DNA of 13,820 bases from Gammaproteobacteria bacterium. GTDB taxonomy: Bacteria > Pseudomonadota > Gammaproteobacteria > Pseudomonadales > Pseudohongiellaceae. Shown piece by piece: positions 7,151 to 13,820 of this stretch. The translations under genes were made by a program, and so were the position numbers. Position 1 is the stretch's first letter, and each line of letters begins with the position of its first letter. The notes under the pieces were generated by a model. That model did not search any database, was not told the DNA's origin, and saw only the letters and a list, made by a program, of their open reading frames with translations. The stretch is taken from positions 1 through 13,820 of the forward strand of contig PWQG01000164.1 of assembly GCA_003556835.1 (NCBI GenBank), in the 5' to 3' direction.

Positions 7151-7633
7151 ATGCCATCGTTCGATATTGTCTCCGAAGTGGAGATGCCGGAAGTCCAGAA
7201 TGCGGTCGACCAGGCCAATCGGGAAGTGGGTACGCGTTTTGATTTCAAGGGTGTTGACGCCCATTTCGAATTGGCGGACTCGGCCATCACCGTCACCGCC
7301 GAGTCCGACTTCCAGGTCAAACAGATGCTGGATATCCTGAGAGACAAGCTGGTCAAGCGCAATGTGGATATCAAAAGCCTGGAAGAGGGTGATATCGAGC
7401 AGTCCGGCAAGAAGGCTTTCATGGTCTGTCGTATCCAGCAGGGCATCGAATCGGACCTGGCGCGCAAGATCGTGAAGATGATCAAGGACAAGAAGCTCAA
7501 GGTGCAGACGGCCATCCAGGGCGAGAAACTGCGTGTGACCGGCAAGAAGCGCGATGACCTGCAATCGGTGATTGCCTTCCTGAAGGATTCGAAGCTGGAC
7601 ATACCCTTGCAATTCAACAACTTCCGCGATTGA
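7151..7633 (+). CDS. yajQ: YajQ family nucleotide-binding protein
   Basis: YajQ is a small cytoplasmic protein with two ferredoxin-like domains. Homologues bind nucleotides, and the Xanthomonas member is reported to bind cyclic di-GMP. The frame is open from about 7079, but I place the start at the ATG at 7151: it gives the family N-terminus MPSFDIVSEVEMPEVQNAV, and AGGAAG at 7141-7146 is a suitable RBS. The resulting 160 residues equal the usual length. The conserved segments ESDFQVKQMLDILRDKLVKR, QQGIESDLARKIVKMIKD, KLKVQTAIQGEKLRVTGK and the terminal FNNFRD are all present. It is transcribed away from panE across an 81-base gap. A weak candidate -10 (TAGTAT, 7113-7118) lies 32 bases before the start with only a poor -35, so the promoter is unproven. 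Confidence 0.95.
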   Translation: MPSFDIVSEVEMPEVQNAVDQANREVGTRFDFKGVDAHFELADSAITVTAESDFQVKQMLDILRDKLVKRNVDIKSLEEGDIEQSGKKAFMVCRIQQGIESDLARKIVKMIKDKKLKVQTAIQGEKLRVTGKKRDDLQSVIAFLKDSKLDIPLQFNNFRD

Positions 7634-7638
7634 ATACG

Positions 7639-9012
7639 ATGTTGGCCAGCTGGCGCGAATCGATCTCGATCTACCTGCACCCCCGGGTTGCGGCCATGAT
7701 GTTCCTTGGCTTTGCCGCGGGACTGCCCTATCTGCTGGTTTTCACCACACTGACGGCCTGGCTGACCGAGGAAGGGGTCAGCCGGGCCAGTATCGGTTTC
7801 TTCAGCTGGGTGGGCATCACCTATTCGGTGAAAGTGTTCTGGTCGCCCATTGTCGACCGGTTGAAGCTGCCACTGTTGGGCGCCTGGTTGGGACAAAGGC
7901 GCAGTTGGATACTGTTGGGACAACTGATGATTGCCGGCGGCCTGATCGGCATGTCGATGACCGAGCCGTCCACGCAGCTGATGCAACTGGCATTCCTGGC
8001 CCTGCTGGTGGCTTTCGGTTCCGCCACCCAGGATATTGCAATTGATGCCTGGCGCATTGAAGCGGTGAGCACCGAGCGGCAGGCAGCCATGTCGGCAGTC
8101 TATGTGTTTGCCTACCGGATCGCGCTGCTGGTGGCCGGCGCTGGTGCCCTGCACCTGGTCAGCTTCGCCTCCTGGCCCGGTGTCTACCTCATCATGGCCC
8201 TGCTTATGGGCGTGGGTATGGTGACGGTGCTGCTGGCGCCCGAGCCGGACAAGACCCGGACCGATGAGGCGGCTTTCCTGGAACAGCGCGCCCAGGATTA
8301 CCTGGCCCGCAGTGAGCATGTGGCGCCCATCGTGCGCCGCGCCGTGGCCTGGTTCATCGGTGCGGTGGTCTGTCCCTTCGTGGATTTCTTCAAGCGCTAT
8401 GGGAAACAGTCCCTGCTGCTGTTGTTGATTGTCGGCCTCTATCGGGTCAGTGACATCAGCATGGGCAGCATGGCCATGCCGTTCTATCTCGATCTGGGCT
8501 TCACCCGGGGCGAAGTGGCGAATATCGCTGGCGTCTGGGGCATTGGTATGACCATTGTCGGTGGGCTGACCGCTGGCCTGCTGGTGCCCCGCTACGGTCT
8601 GCTGCGTCTCTTGCTCGCTGGCGCCATCCTGTCCGCGGCGACCAATCTTTTGTTCACCGCCATGGCACTGGTCGGGCCCGAGCTGTGGATGCTGACCATC
8701 ACCATCAGCGGCGACAACTTTTTTGGCGGCATGGCCATGGCCGTGCTGATCGCCTGGCTGTCCAGCCTGACCAGCAGCAGCTACACCGCCACGCAGTACG
8801 CGCTGTTCAGTTCACTGATGACCTTGCCAGGCAAATTCATTGGTGGTTTCTCGGGTCTGATTGTCACCAGCCAGGGCTATGCCGTGTATTTTGTCTATGT
8901 CGCCGCCATCGGCGTACCGGCCTGCCTGCTGGTCTGGTATCTGATCCGGCAGATCGAGCAGGATCAGACCGGAAATGAGACCGGACCCACCGCAGTTTCG
9001 GAACAGAGCTGA
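7639..9012 (+). CDS. ampG: AmpG-family muropeptide MFS transporter
   Basis: AmpG is an inner-membrane permease that imports anhydromuropeptides released during cell-wall turnover, feeding recycling and, where ampR/ampC exist, beta-lactamase signalling. The 457-residue protein is hydrophobic with about 12 predicted membrane segments. Its N-terminus follows E. coli AmpG closely: LGFAAGLPYLLVFTTLTAWLTEEGV, IGFFSWVGITYSVKVFWSPIVDR, and FGSATQDIAIDAWRIE. A central TLLAPEP-like LLAPEPD precedes a cytoplasmic loop, and ISGDNFFGGMAMAVLIAWL matches the later conserved helix. It is shorter than E. coli AmpG (491). I chose the ATG at 7639; a TTG at 7630 overlapping the yajQ stop by four bases is a possible coupled start adding three residues. 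Distant family members transport other solutes, but similarity is strong. Confidence 0.9.
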   Translation: MLASWRESISIYLHPRVAAMMFLGFAAGLPYLLVFTTLTAWLTEEGVSRASIGFFSWVGITYSVKVFWSPIVDRLKLPLLGAWLGQRRSWILLGQLMIAGGLIGMSMTEPSTQLMQLAFLALLVAFGSATQDIAIDAWRIEAVSTERQAAMSAVYVFAYRIALLVAGAGALHLVSFASWPGVYLIMALLMGVGMVTVLLAPEPDKTRTDEAAFLEQRAQDYLARSEHVAPIVRRAVAWFIGAVVCPFVDFFKRYGKQSLLLLLIVGLYRVSDISMGSMAMPFYLDLGFTRGEVANIAGVWGIGMTIVGGLTAGLLVPRYGLLRLLLAGAILSAATNLLFTAMALVGPELWMLTITISGDNFFGGMAMAVLIAWLSSLTSSSYTATQYALFSSLMTLPGKFIGGFSGLIVTSQGYAVYFVYVAAIGVPACLLVWYLIRQIEQDQTGNETGPTAVSEQS

Positions 9013-9038
9013 TTCACAACGCAGCTGATTCAAAACAC
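9007..9038 (+). repeat. 16-base tandem direct repeat at the ampG stop
   Basis: AGCTGATTCACAACGC (9007-9022) is followed directly by AGCTGATTCAAAACAC (9023-9038), matching at 14 of 16 positions. The first copy contains the ampG stop codon (9010-9012); the second ends just before the GGAG of fxsA. It looks like a small local duplication. Confidence 0.8.
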
Positions 9039-9050
9039 AACTGGAGCACC

Positions 9051-9584
9051 ATGCGCTTACCCCTGATTCTATTCATTGTTGTCCCGATGACCGAGCTGCT
9101 GATCCTCTTCGAGGTGGCCGCCATCATCGGTGGTATCTATACCCTGTTGCTGGTCGTCACCACCGCCTTCATCGGCGTGAGTGTGCTGAAAATGCAGGGT
9201 CTGCATACCCTGAACCGGGCCAATCTGCGTATGCAGCAGGGCCAGTTGCCAGCCCAGGAGATTGTCGAGGGCATGTTGCTGGCTTTCGCCGGCGCCCTGT
9301 TGCTCACACCCGGCCTGATCACGGATGTGATCGGCTTCTGCTGCCTGACCCCTCCCATCCGGCGCGCGGTAGCCAGGCGGATTCTGCGCTCCGGCAGCAG
9401 TTACATATTCGGCGGTATGGGGCAGGGGCCCGGATTCGGTGCCGGTCCTTTCGGTCCGCGTGGTCCCGGGCGACCCGGCGGCAATAACACGGTCGAGGGT
9501 GAATACGTCAATGAGGACGAGCACAAGTCCCGTCCCGGCCTGGATCACGATGAACCGGACGACGGTCCGGGGCGCGGCCGCTAA
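9051..9584 (+). CDS. fxsA: FxsA family inner-membrane protein
   Basis: FxsA is an inner-membrane protein named in E. coli for relieving F-plasmid exclusion of phage T7 when overproduced; its housekeeping role is unclear. The 177-residue protein has hydrophobic segments near 3-22, 25-45 and 75-100, and the family signature PMTELLILFEVAAIIGG followed by LLLTPGLITDVIGF. The C-terminal 50 residues are glycine- and proline-rich, then acidic and hydrophilic (DEHKSRPGLDHDEPDD), presumably a cytoplasmic tail. GGAG lies eight bases before the ATG. Its place directly upstream of groES matches the E. coli gene order, strengthening the call. A T8 run at 9591-9598 follows a short GCGG/CCGC stem, which could be a weak terminator before the heat-shock promoter. 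Confidence 0.93.
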   Translation: MRLPLILFIVVPMTELLILFEVAAIIGGIYTLLLVVTTAFIGVSVLKMQGLHTLNRANLRMQQGQLPAQEIVEGMLLAFAGALLLTPGLITDVIGFCCLTPPIRRAVARRILRSGSSYIFGGMGQGPGFGAGPFGPRGPGRPGGNNTVEGEYVNEDEHKSRPGLDHDEPDDGPGRGR

Positions 9585-9609
9585 ACCGCATTTTTTTTAC
9601 TCCTGCCTG

Positions 9610-9636
9610 TTGAAATCTCCACTACCAGCCCCATTA
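9610..9636 (+). promoter_or_regulatory. Sigma-32 heat-shock promoter of groESL
   Basis: TTGAAA at 9610-9615 and CCCCATTA at 9629-9636 are separated by 13 bases, in close agreement with the RpoH consensus (CTTGAAA, 13-17 bases, CCCCATNT). It sits about 105 bases before the groES start. No CIRCE element (TTAGCACTC inverted repeat) is visible, so HrcA control is not suggested here. Confidence 0.85.
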
Positions 9637-9666
9637 AGGGTGACACAACGCGTTAATCAGACCGTT

Positions 9667-9687
9667 GTCGTGGTCCTGGTCCACGGC
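9667..9687 (+). other. Hairpin in the groES leader
   Basis: GTCGTGG (9667-9673) can pair with CCACGGC (9681-9687) over seven base pairs including one G-T wobble, with a seven-base loop. It falls in the presumed 5' untranslated region. A TATAAC at 9700-9705 downstream could be a -10 element for a vegetative promoter, but its -35 is poor. Function is inferred and uncertain. Confidence 0.35.
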
Positions 9688-9739
9688 GGCGGGGCATTTT
9701 ATAACCAGTCGTGAATATTCAGTCAGGAGAGTACGAATA

Positions 9740-10030
9740 ATGAAAATTCGACCTTTGCAGGACCGTGTCGTAGTGCGACGCAAGGAAGAAGAGACAACCA
9801 CCGCTGGCGGCATCGTGCTGCCGGGCTCCGCCGCGGAGAAGCCCTCCCAGGGTGACGTGGTCGCAGTAGGACCGGGTCGCATTCTCGAGAATGGCGAGAA
9901 AAGACCGGTGGACCTGAAGGTTGGCGATGTCGTTGTTTTCGGCAAGTACGCCAGCAACACAGTCAAGATCGATGATGAAGAGCTGCTGATTCTCAACGAA
10001 AACGAGATTTTCGGCGTGATCGAGAAGTAA
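9740..10030 (+). CDS. groES: Co-chaperonin GroES
   Basis: GroES is the heptameric lid of the GroEL chamber. The start is ATG at 9740, with AGGAGA at 9725-9730 nine bases upstream. An upstream in-frame ATG exists at 9665 but adds residues foreign to the family. The protein is 96 residues long, the standard length. It begins MKIRPLQDRVVVRRKEEE and has the mobile loop at about 16-32 (EETTTAGGIVLPGSAAEK), then GDVVAVGPGR, VGDVVVFGKYA and the C-terminal ENEIFGVIEK. groEL follows after 59 bases on the same strand. Confidence 0.98.
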   Translation: MKIRPLQDRVVVRRKEEETTTAGGIVLPGSAAEKPSQGDVVAVGPGRILENGEKRPVDLKVGDVVVFGKYASNTVKIDDEELLILNENEIFGVIEK

Positions 10031-10089
10031 AACTCGTCACCAGCCTCAATTTTCATCTACGAAATCATTGAATACAGGAATAGAGAACA

Positions 10090-11733
10090 ATGGCTAAAGA
10101 CATAAAATTTGGAGATCCCGCCCGCCAGAAGCTGCTCAAGGGTGTGAACCTGCTGGCTGATGCGGTCAAAGTGACCTTGGGCCCGAAGGGCCGCAACGTG
10201 GTACTGGACAAGTCCTTCGGCGCTCCGACTGTGACCAAGGACGGTGTATCCGTGGCCAAGGAAATCGAACTGGAAGACAAGTTCGAGAACATGGGTGCCC
10301 AGATGGTCAAGGAAGTCGCTTCGCAGACCTCCGACCAGGCTGGCGACGGCACCACCACTGCCACCGTGCTGGCGCAGGGCATTCTCAACGAAGGCCTCAA
10401 GGCTGTTGCCGCCGGCATGAACCCGATGGACCTCAAGCGCGGTATCGAACAGGCCGTGCGCGCCATGGTCAAAGAAATCGGCACACTGGCCACGCCCTGC
10501 ACCGACTCCCGCTCCATCGCCCAGGTCGGTACCATTTCTGCCAACTCCGACAGTGAAGTCGGTGCCATCATTGCCGAAGCCATGGAAAAAGTGGGCAAGG
10601 AAGGCGTGATCACGGTAGAAGAAGGTTCCGGTTTCGATAACGAGCTGGACGTGGTTGAGGGTATGCAGTTCGATCGCGGCTACCTCTCTCCCTACTTCAT
10701 CAACAACCAGGACAATATGAGCGCCGAGCTCGAGAATCCCTACATCCTGTTGGTTGACAAGAAGATCTCCAATATCCGTGAGTTGCTGCCGTTGCTCGAG
10801 TCCGTGGCCAAGGCCAGCCGTCCGCTGCTGCTGATCGCCGAGGATATCGAAGGCGAAGCGCTGGCTACCCTGATCGTCAACAACATGCGCGGTATCGTGA
10901 AAGTGGCTGCTGCCAAGGCGCCCGGATTTGGTGATCGCCGCAAGGCCATGCTGGAAGACATTGCCGTGCTGACCGGTGGCACCGTGATTTCCGAGGAAGT
11001 CGGCCTGAGCCTGGAACAGGCTGACCTGTCTCACCTGGGTAGCGCCAAGAACGTGACCCTGTCCAAGGAAAACACCACCATCGTTGATGGCTCGGGTGAT
11101 TCCAAGACCATCGAGGCGCGTGTTGGTCAGATCCGTAAGCAGATCGAAGACACCTCGTCCGACTACGACAAGGAAAAACTGCAGGAACGCGTGGCCAAGC
11201 TGGCCGGCGGTGTTGCCGTGATCCGTGTTGGTGCCGGCACCGAGATGGAAATGAAAGAGAAGAAGGCCCGCGTCGAAGACGCCCTGCACTCCACGCGCGC
11301 TGCCGTGGAAGAAGGTGTGGTGCCCGGTGGTGGTGTTGCCCTGGTTCGCGCCCTGGCCAAAGTTGAAGGCCTCAAGGGTGACAACGAAGACCAGAACGTG
11401 GGTATCAACCTGCTGCTGCGTGCCGTGACCAACCCGCTGCGCCAGATCGTGGCCAATGCCGGTGGTGAAGCCTCCGTGGTACTGGACAAGATCCGTGCCG
11501 GAGAAGGCAACTATGGCTACAACGCGGCCACTGGCGAGTACGTGGACATGCTGGAGCTGGGCATCATCGACCCGGCCAAGGTTACCCGCAGCGCGCTGCA
11601 GGCCGCCGGTTCGATTGCCGGTCTGATGATCACCACCGAGTGCATGATCAGCGAGATCCCGGAAGAGAAGGGAGGCGCTGCGCCTGATATGGGCGGCATG
11701 GGTGGAATGGGTGGCATGGGCGGCATGATGTGA
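10090..11733 (+). CDS. groEL: Chaperonin GroEL (60 kDa)
   Basis: GroEL is the double-ring ATP-dependent folding chamber of the cytoplasm. It has 547 residues, the standard length. The start is ATG at 10090, with AGGA at 10076-10079. The ATP-site sequences VTLGPKGRNVVLDKSFGAP and GDGTTTATVLAQ lie in the N-terminal equatorial domain, and VEEGVVPGGGVALVRA near residue 415 is the family signature. Apical-domain sequence EGMQFDRGYLSPYFINN is intact, as is IPEEKGGAAPD followed by the flexible GGM-repeat tail (GGMGGMGGMGGMGGMM). It is expressed with groES from the sigma-32 promoter, and a strong terminator follows about 50 bases downstream. No sign of truncation; codon use is like its neighbours. 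Confidence 0.98.
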   Translation: MAKDIKFGDPARQKLLKGVNLLADAVKVTLGPKGRNVVLDKSFGAPTVTKDGVSVAKEIELEDKFENMGAQMVKEVASQTSDQAGDGTTTATVLAQGILNEGLKAVAAGMNPMDLKRGIEQAVRAMVKEIGTLATPCTDSRSIAQVGTISANSDSEVGAIIAEAMEKVGKEGVITVEEGSGFDNELDVVEGMQFDRGYLSPYFINNQDNMSAELENPYILLVDKKISNIRELLPLLESVAKASRPLLLIAEDIEGEALATLIVNNMRGIVKVAAAKAPGFGDRRKAMLEDIAVLTGGTVISEEVGLSLEQADLSHLGSAKNVTLSKENTTIVDGSGDSKTIEARVGQIRKQIEDTSSDYDKEKLQERVAKLAGGVAVIRVGAGTEMEMKEKKARVEDALHSTRAAVEEGVVPGGGVALVRALAKVEGLKGDNEDQNVGINLLLRAVTNPLRQIVANAGGEASVVLDKIRAGEGNYGYNAATGEYVDMLELGIIDPAKVTRSALQAAGSIAGLMITTECMISEIPEEKGGAAPDMGGMGGMGGMGGMM

Positions 11734-11780
11734 TGCGCCCCCTGCAACCCGTCACGGCGACGTGAACGCAGTGACATGAT

Positions 11781-11819
11781 AAAAAGCCCCGAACCCGCAA
11801 GGTTTCGGGGCTTTTTTTT
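11781..11819. terminator. Bidirectional terminator between groEL and the convergent porin gene
   Basis: AAAAAGCCCCGAACC (11781-11795) pairs with GGTTTCGGGGCTTTTT (11801-11816), with one bulged T and a five-base loop, followed by eight T in all (11812-11819). The five A on the left give a T-run on the minus strand. It therefore ends groESL and probably also the gene converging from the right, whose stop is 37 bases away. Confidence 0.9.
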
Positions 11820-11855
11820 GTCCATAGGATGGATGCTGCCCGGGTCAGGCCATGT

Positions 11856-13820
11856 TCAGAAGCTGTGTCCCACCGACAGGGTCACCCAGGTGGCGCTGTA
11901 GTCCGGGCTCGCATGCCCCGACAGCAGCATATTGTTCAGTGTATCCACCCCCACACCATCGAGGGCGTAGTTGCGGGAATCGAAGCGGTTGTTCTCCACG
12001 CTGAAGCGGCCATACCATTGCTCGCTGAACTGGTAGCGCGCCCACAGCCGGGCGGAATTGAGCCGGTTGATTGTGTCGGGGAAGGGTTCGGCACTGAGCG
12101 CCGGGCCGGTAGTCACATCAATTTCGCCCCGCGTACGCATGTGTAGCAGCTCCAGACCCATGTCCAGCTGGCGATTGATGCCCGCTTCGGTCAGCATTTC
12201 AATCTGCCGCGCTATATCGGTCAGTTGCAGCGTCAGGCTCAGTGTGTCTACTGTGTCGTCATGGTCGGCAAACCAGTCCCGGTTCGGGTCAAAGGCCTGT
12301 TGTGGCGCAAAGCCCGGCCAATCGCGGCCGCGTTGTAAAGCCTCATAGCGGTCATGAGACCAGAAGCCGGTGAGCGAGAGGTGTGCGTTGGGGTAATAGC
12401 CCGCGTCCAGGGACAGGGTCTGGATGCGTGCCTCGTTCAGTCCAAAACGATCATCGTCGTAGTCATCCCGGCTGTAGCGGTAGGCCAGTCCCAGGCTGAC
12501 CACCTCCAGGGGCTGGTAATTGAGCTGGGAGTGGAACTGGTGGCGATCGCGATCCGTCATATTGTATTTGCGCAGGTTCGGATGATTTTCGAAGTCATCC
12601 TCATCCACGCTGCCGGGTATGCGTCCGGCCATATAGGGTGCGCGCCCATCATAATGGTCATGATTGCGTTCGCTCTGTTCGACTTGCAGCCGATAGCTGA
12701 GTTGTTGGGTCAGTGAGCCCCGCAGGCCGATCCGGCCTGTCCACTCGTCCAGGCTTGTTGTTTCGGCAAAGTTGTCGCGATCCTCCTGTGCATATTCCAG
12801 TCCAGCGGTCAGACGGTGTCGTCTCGCGAAGCGCCATGTTGCATTACTACTCAGTTCCTGCTTGCGATAGCTGTATGGCAGATTGATGCGGGCGTTCTGC
12901 AAGCTTTTCTGCAGCTCGGAATCTGCGCCAACCAGTTGGTAGATGTCCTGTGCAGTCCCATTGTCACGATCATCATGGCGGGCATTGAACACCAGGTTGA
13001 GCCGGTTGAGCGGCCGGGTGGTGTAGCGCAGATTGACCAGGGTGGTATCGACTTTTCCGTCCAGGCTGGTGCGTGGTAGTGGTGTATCGAGATCGATCGC
13101 CTGGTTTACGGTGAAGGGCAGAAAGGCCTCGTCCTGCTGCATCCGGCCGACGGCCAGGTCCGCATTGAAGTGTGAGCGCTCGCCGATATGCCAGACGCCA
13201 TATCCGCGCAACTGGTGGAACTCATTGTCCGGCGCCCGGCCCAGGCGTCCGAGGCCGTCGGGAAAGCCCGTGCCCTCGGCCCATTGCGGTTGTTGGCCGA
13301 AGGGATTCTGCCAGCTCACCGAAGAGCGATGATTCTCGAAAAAGGAGCCATGGTAGGCCATGCCCAGCAGGTAACGGTCGGCGCTGTACTCCAGCTCACC
13401 ATCAATGATTCGGGTGGTCTGATCCACTGGAGATGGTAGCAGGGCGCCGCGGTTGTTGCCGCCCGTGTAGCCGAAAATGGCGCCGACCAGGGAGGAGCCT
13501 TCGCGGGTTTCCTCACGGAAATTGATATCCAGGCTCCAGCGCTGACTGGCTGCCAGCCAGTAGCCCAGGTCCATGCGTTGGCGCTGCGTGCCGGTATTGA
13601 AGGTGGCGAGCGACTCCTGCAGCTTCGGCATACCCGCAGTTGTATTGCCTGTGGCTTCCCAGCCCGGCGGCAGGGTAAAAAAGCCGCTGTTGCCACCTAT
13701 GAATGGACTGCGGCCTCCCTCAACGCGATGATGCGGTAGTTCACGCCAGGAAAAGCGGAAGGCCTGCCGGCCCTGCTCGCCAGCCTCGATTGATACACGT
13801 CGGGAGTCCCAGGTGGCCCG
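11856..13820 (-). CDS. MtrB/PioB-family outer-membrane beta-barrel (5' end outside window)
   Basis: In MtrAB/PioAB systems this barrel spans the outer membrane and sheathes a decaheme cytochrome, so electrons can pass between periplasm and cell exterior. The frame is open without a stop from position 13820 down to 11856, giving 654 residues; the ATG at 13631 is therefore an internal Met. Family-like features are FSWRELPHHRVEGGRSPFIGG near the start, then TTAGMPKLQESL, LDINFREETREGSSLVGAIFG, LPSPVDQTTRIIDGELEYSADRYLLGMAYHGSFFENH and SVSWQNPF. Alternating aromatic/polar strands continue to a terminal Phe (TLSVGHSF), the usual barrel-assembly signal. Members are about 650-750 residues, so perhaps 30-80 residues, including the signal peptide and any N-terminal CXXC, are missing. 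The cytochrome gene should lie upstream, off the right edge. Family assignment is recognition from memory; the electron-transfer direction is unknown. Confidence 0.85.
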   Translation of the reverse strand, partial: RATWDSRRVSIEAGEQGRQAFRFSWRELPHHRVEGGRSPFIGGNSGFFTLPPGWEATGNTTAGMPKLQESLATFNTGTQRQRMDLGYWLAASQRWSLDINFREETREGSSLVGAIFGYTGGNNRGALLPSPVDQTTRIIDGELEYSADRYLLGMAYHGSFFENHRSSVSWQNPFGQQPQWAEGTGFPDGLGRLGRAPDNEFHQLRGYGVWHIGERSHFNADLAVGRMQQDEAFLPFTVNQAIDLDTPLPRTSLDGKVDTTLVNLRYTTRPLNRLNLVFNARHDDRDNGTAQDIYQLVGADSELQKSLQNARINLPYSYRKQELSSNATWRFARRHRLTAGLEYAQEDRDNFAETTSLDEWTGRIGLRGSLTQQLSYRLQVEQSERNHDHYDGRAPYMAGRIPGSVDEDDFENHPNLRKYNMTDRDRHQFHSQLNYQPLEVVSLGLAYRYSRDDYDDDRFGLNEARIQTLSLDAGYYPNAHLSLTGFWSHDRYEALQRGRDWPGFAPQQAFDPNRDWFADHDDTVDTLSLTLQLTDIARQIEMLTEAGINRQLDMGLELLHMRTRGEIDVTTGPALSAEPFPDTINRLNSARLWARYQFSEQWYGRFSVENNRFDSRNYALDGVGVDTLNNMLLSGHASPDYSATWVTLSVGHSF

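Noticed and set aside
7051..8319. 422-codon minus-strand frame opposite yajQ and ampG
   Set aside because: It spans two well-supported plus-strand genes and its Gln/His-rich translation is typical of an antisense frame.
10057..11289. 410-codon open frame on the minus strand opposite groEL
   Set aside because: Antisense shadow of a strongly codon-biased gene; the His/Gly/Phe-rich translation resembles no protein and groEL is complete on the other strand.
11856..13631. A complete 591-residue outer-membrane protein starting at 13631
   Set aside because: The same frame stays open to 13820 and that stretch carries MtrB/PioB-like sequence, so the Met at 13631 is internal and the gene is cut by the window edge.

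Overview
The window is a stretch of gammaproteobacterial chromosome, apparently ordinary core genome with two or three less ordinary insertions. Taxonomic clues are family-level only: AceE/AceF of the homodimeric-E1 type with two lipoyl domains, the fxsA-groES-groEL order known from enterics and pseudomonads, and a YajQ and AmpG that align well from memory with the E. coli proteins. Coding sequence is GC-rich. The AceF linker is very acidic, which would suit a marine or salt-adapted host but does not prove it. I cannot name the genus.

Layout. (1) Positions 1-2788, plus strand: the 3' end of aceE and a complete aceF, the E1 and E2 subunits of the pyruvate dehydrogenase complex. No lpd gene follows. 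(2) 2789-3274: a 486-base gap without a gene. It holds a pair of related palindromic repeat units (2813-3157) and a strong bidirectional terminator (3180-3217). (3) 3275-7069, minus strand: read in the direction of transcription, a PanE-type ketopantoate reductase, a BtuC/FecCD-type ABC permease and its ATPase (all three overlapping or nearly so), then after a 114-base gap an HpcH/HpaI-family aldolase with an N-terminal export signal. (4) 7151-11733, plus strand: yajQ, ampG, fxsA, then groES-groEL behind a textbook sigma-32 heat-shock promoter. (5) 11781-11819: a second bidirectional terminator, shared with the convergent gene. (6) 11856-13820, minus strand, running off the right edge: an MtrB/PioB-family outer-membrane beta-barrel, the porin that houses a decaheme cytochrome in extracellular electron transfer systems.

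How it fits together. aceEF feeds acetyl-CoA to central metabolism. panE and the permease/ATPase pair form one translationally coupled unit that joins pantothenate synthesis with uptake of a cobalamin- or iron-chelate-type ligand, but no periplasmic binding protein or TonB receptor is present. ampG (muropeptide recycling), fxsA (inner-membrane protein) and groESL (chaperonin) are housekeeping or stress genes. The MtrB/PioB gene points to extracellular electron transfer in this organism; its cytochrome partner should lie upstream, beyond position 13820. The parts most worth a second look are the palindromic repeat pair, the exported aldolase, the MtrB/PioB gene and the panE-ABC linkage. I found no clearly new defence or mobile system.
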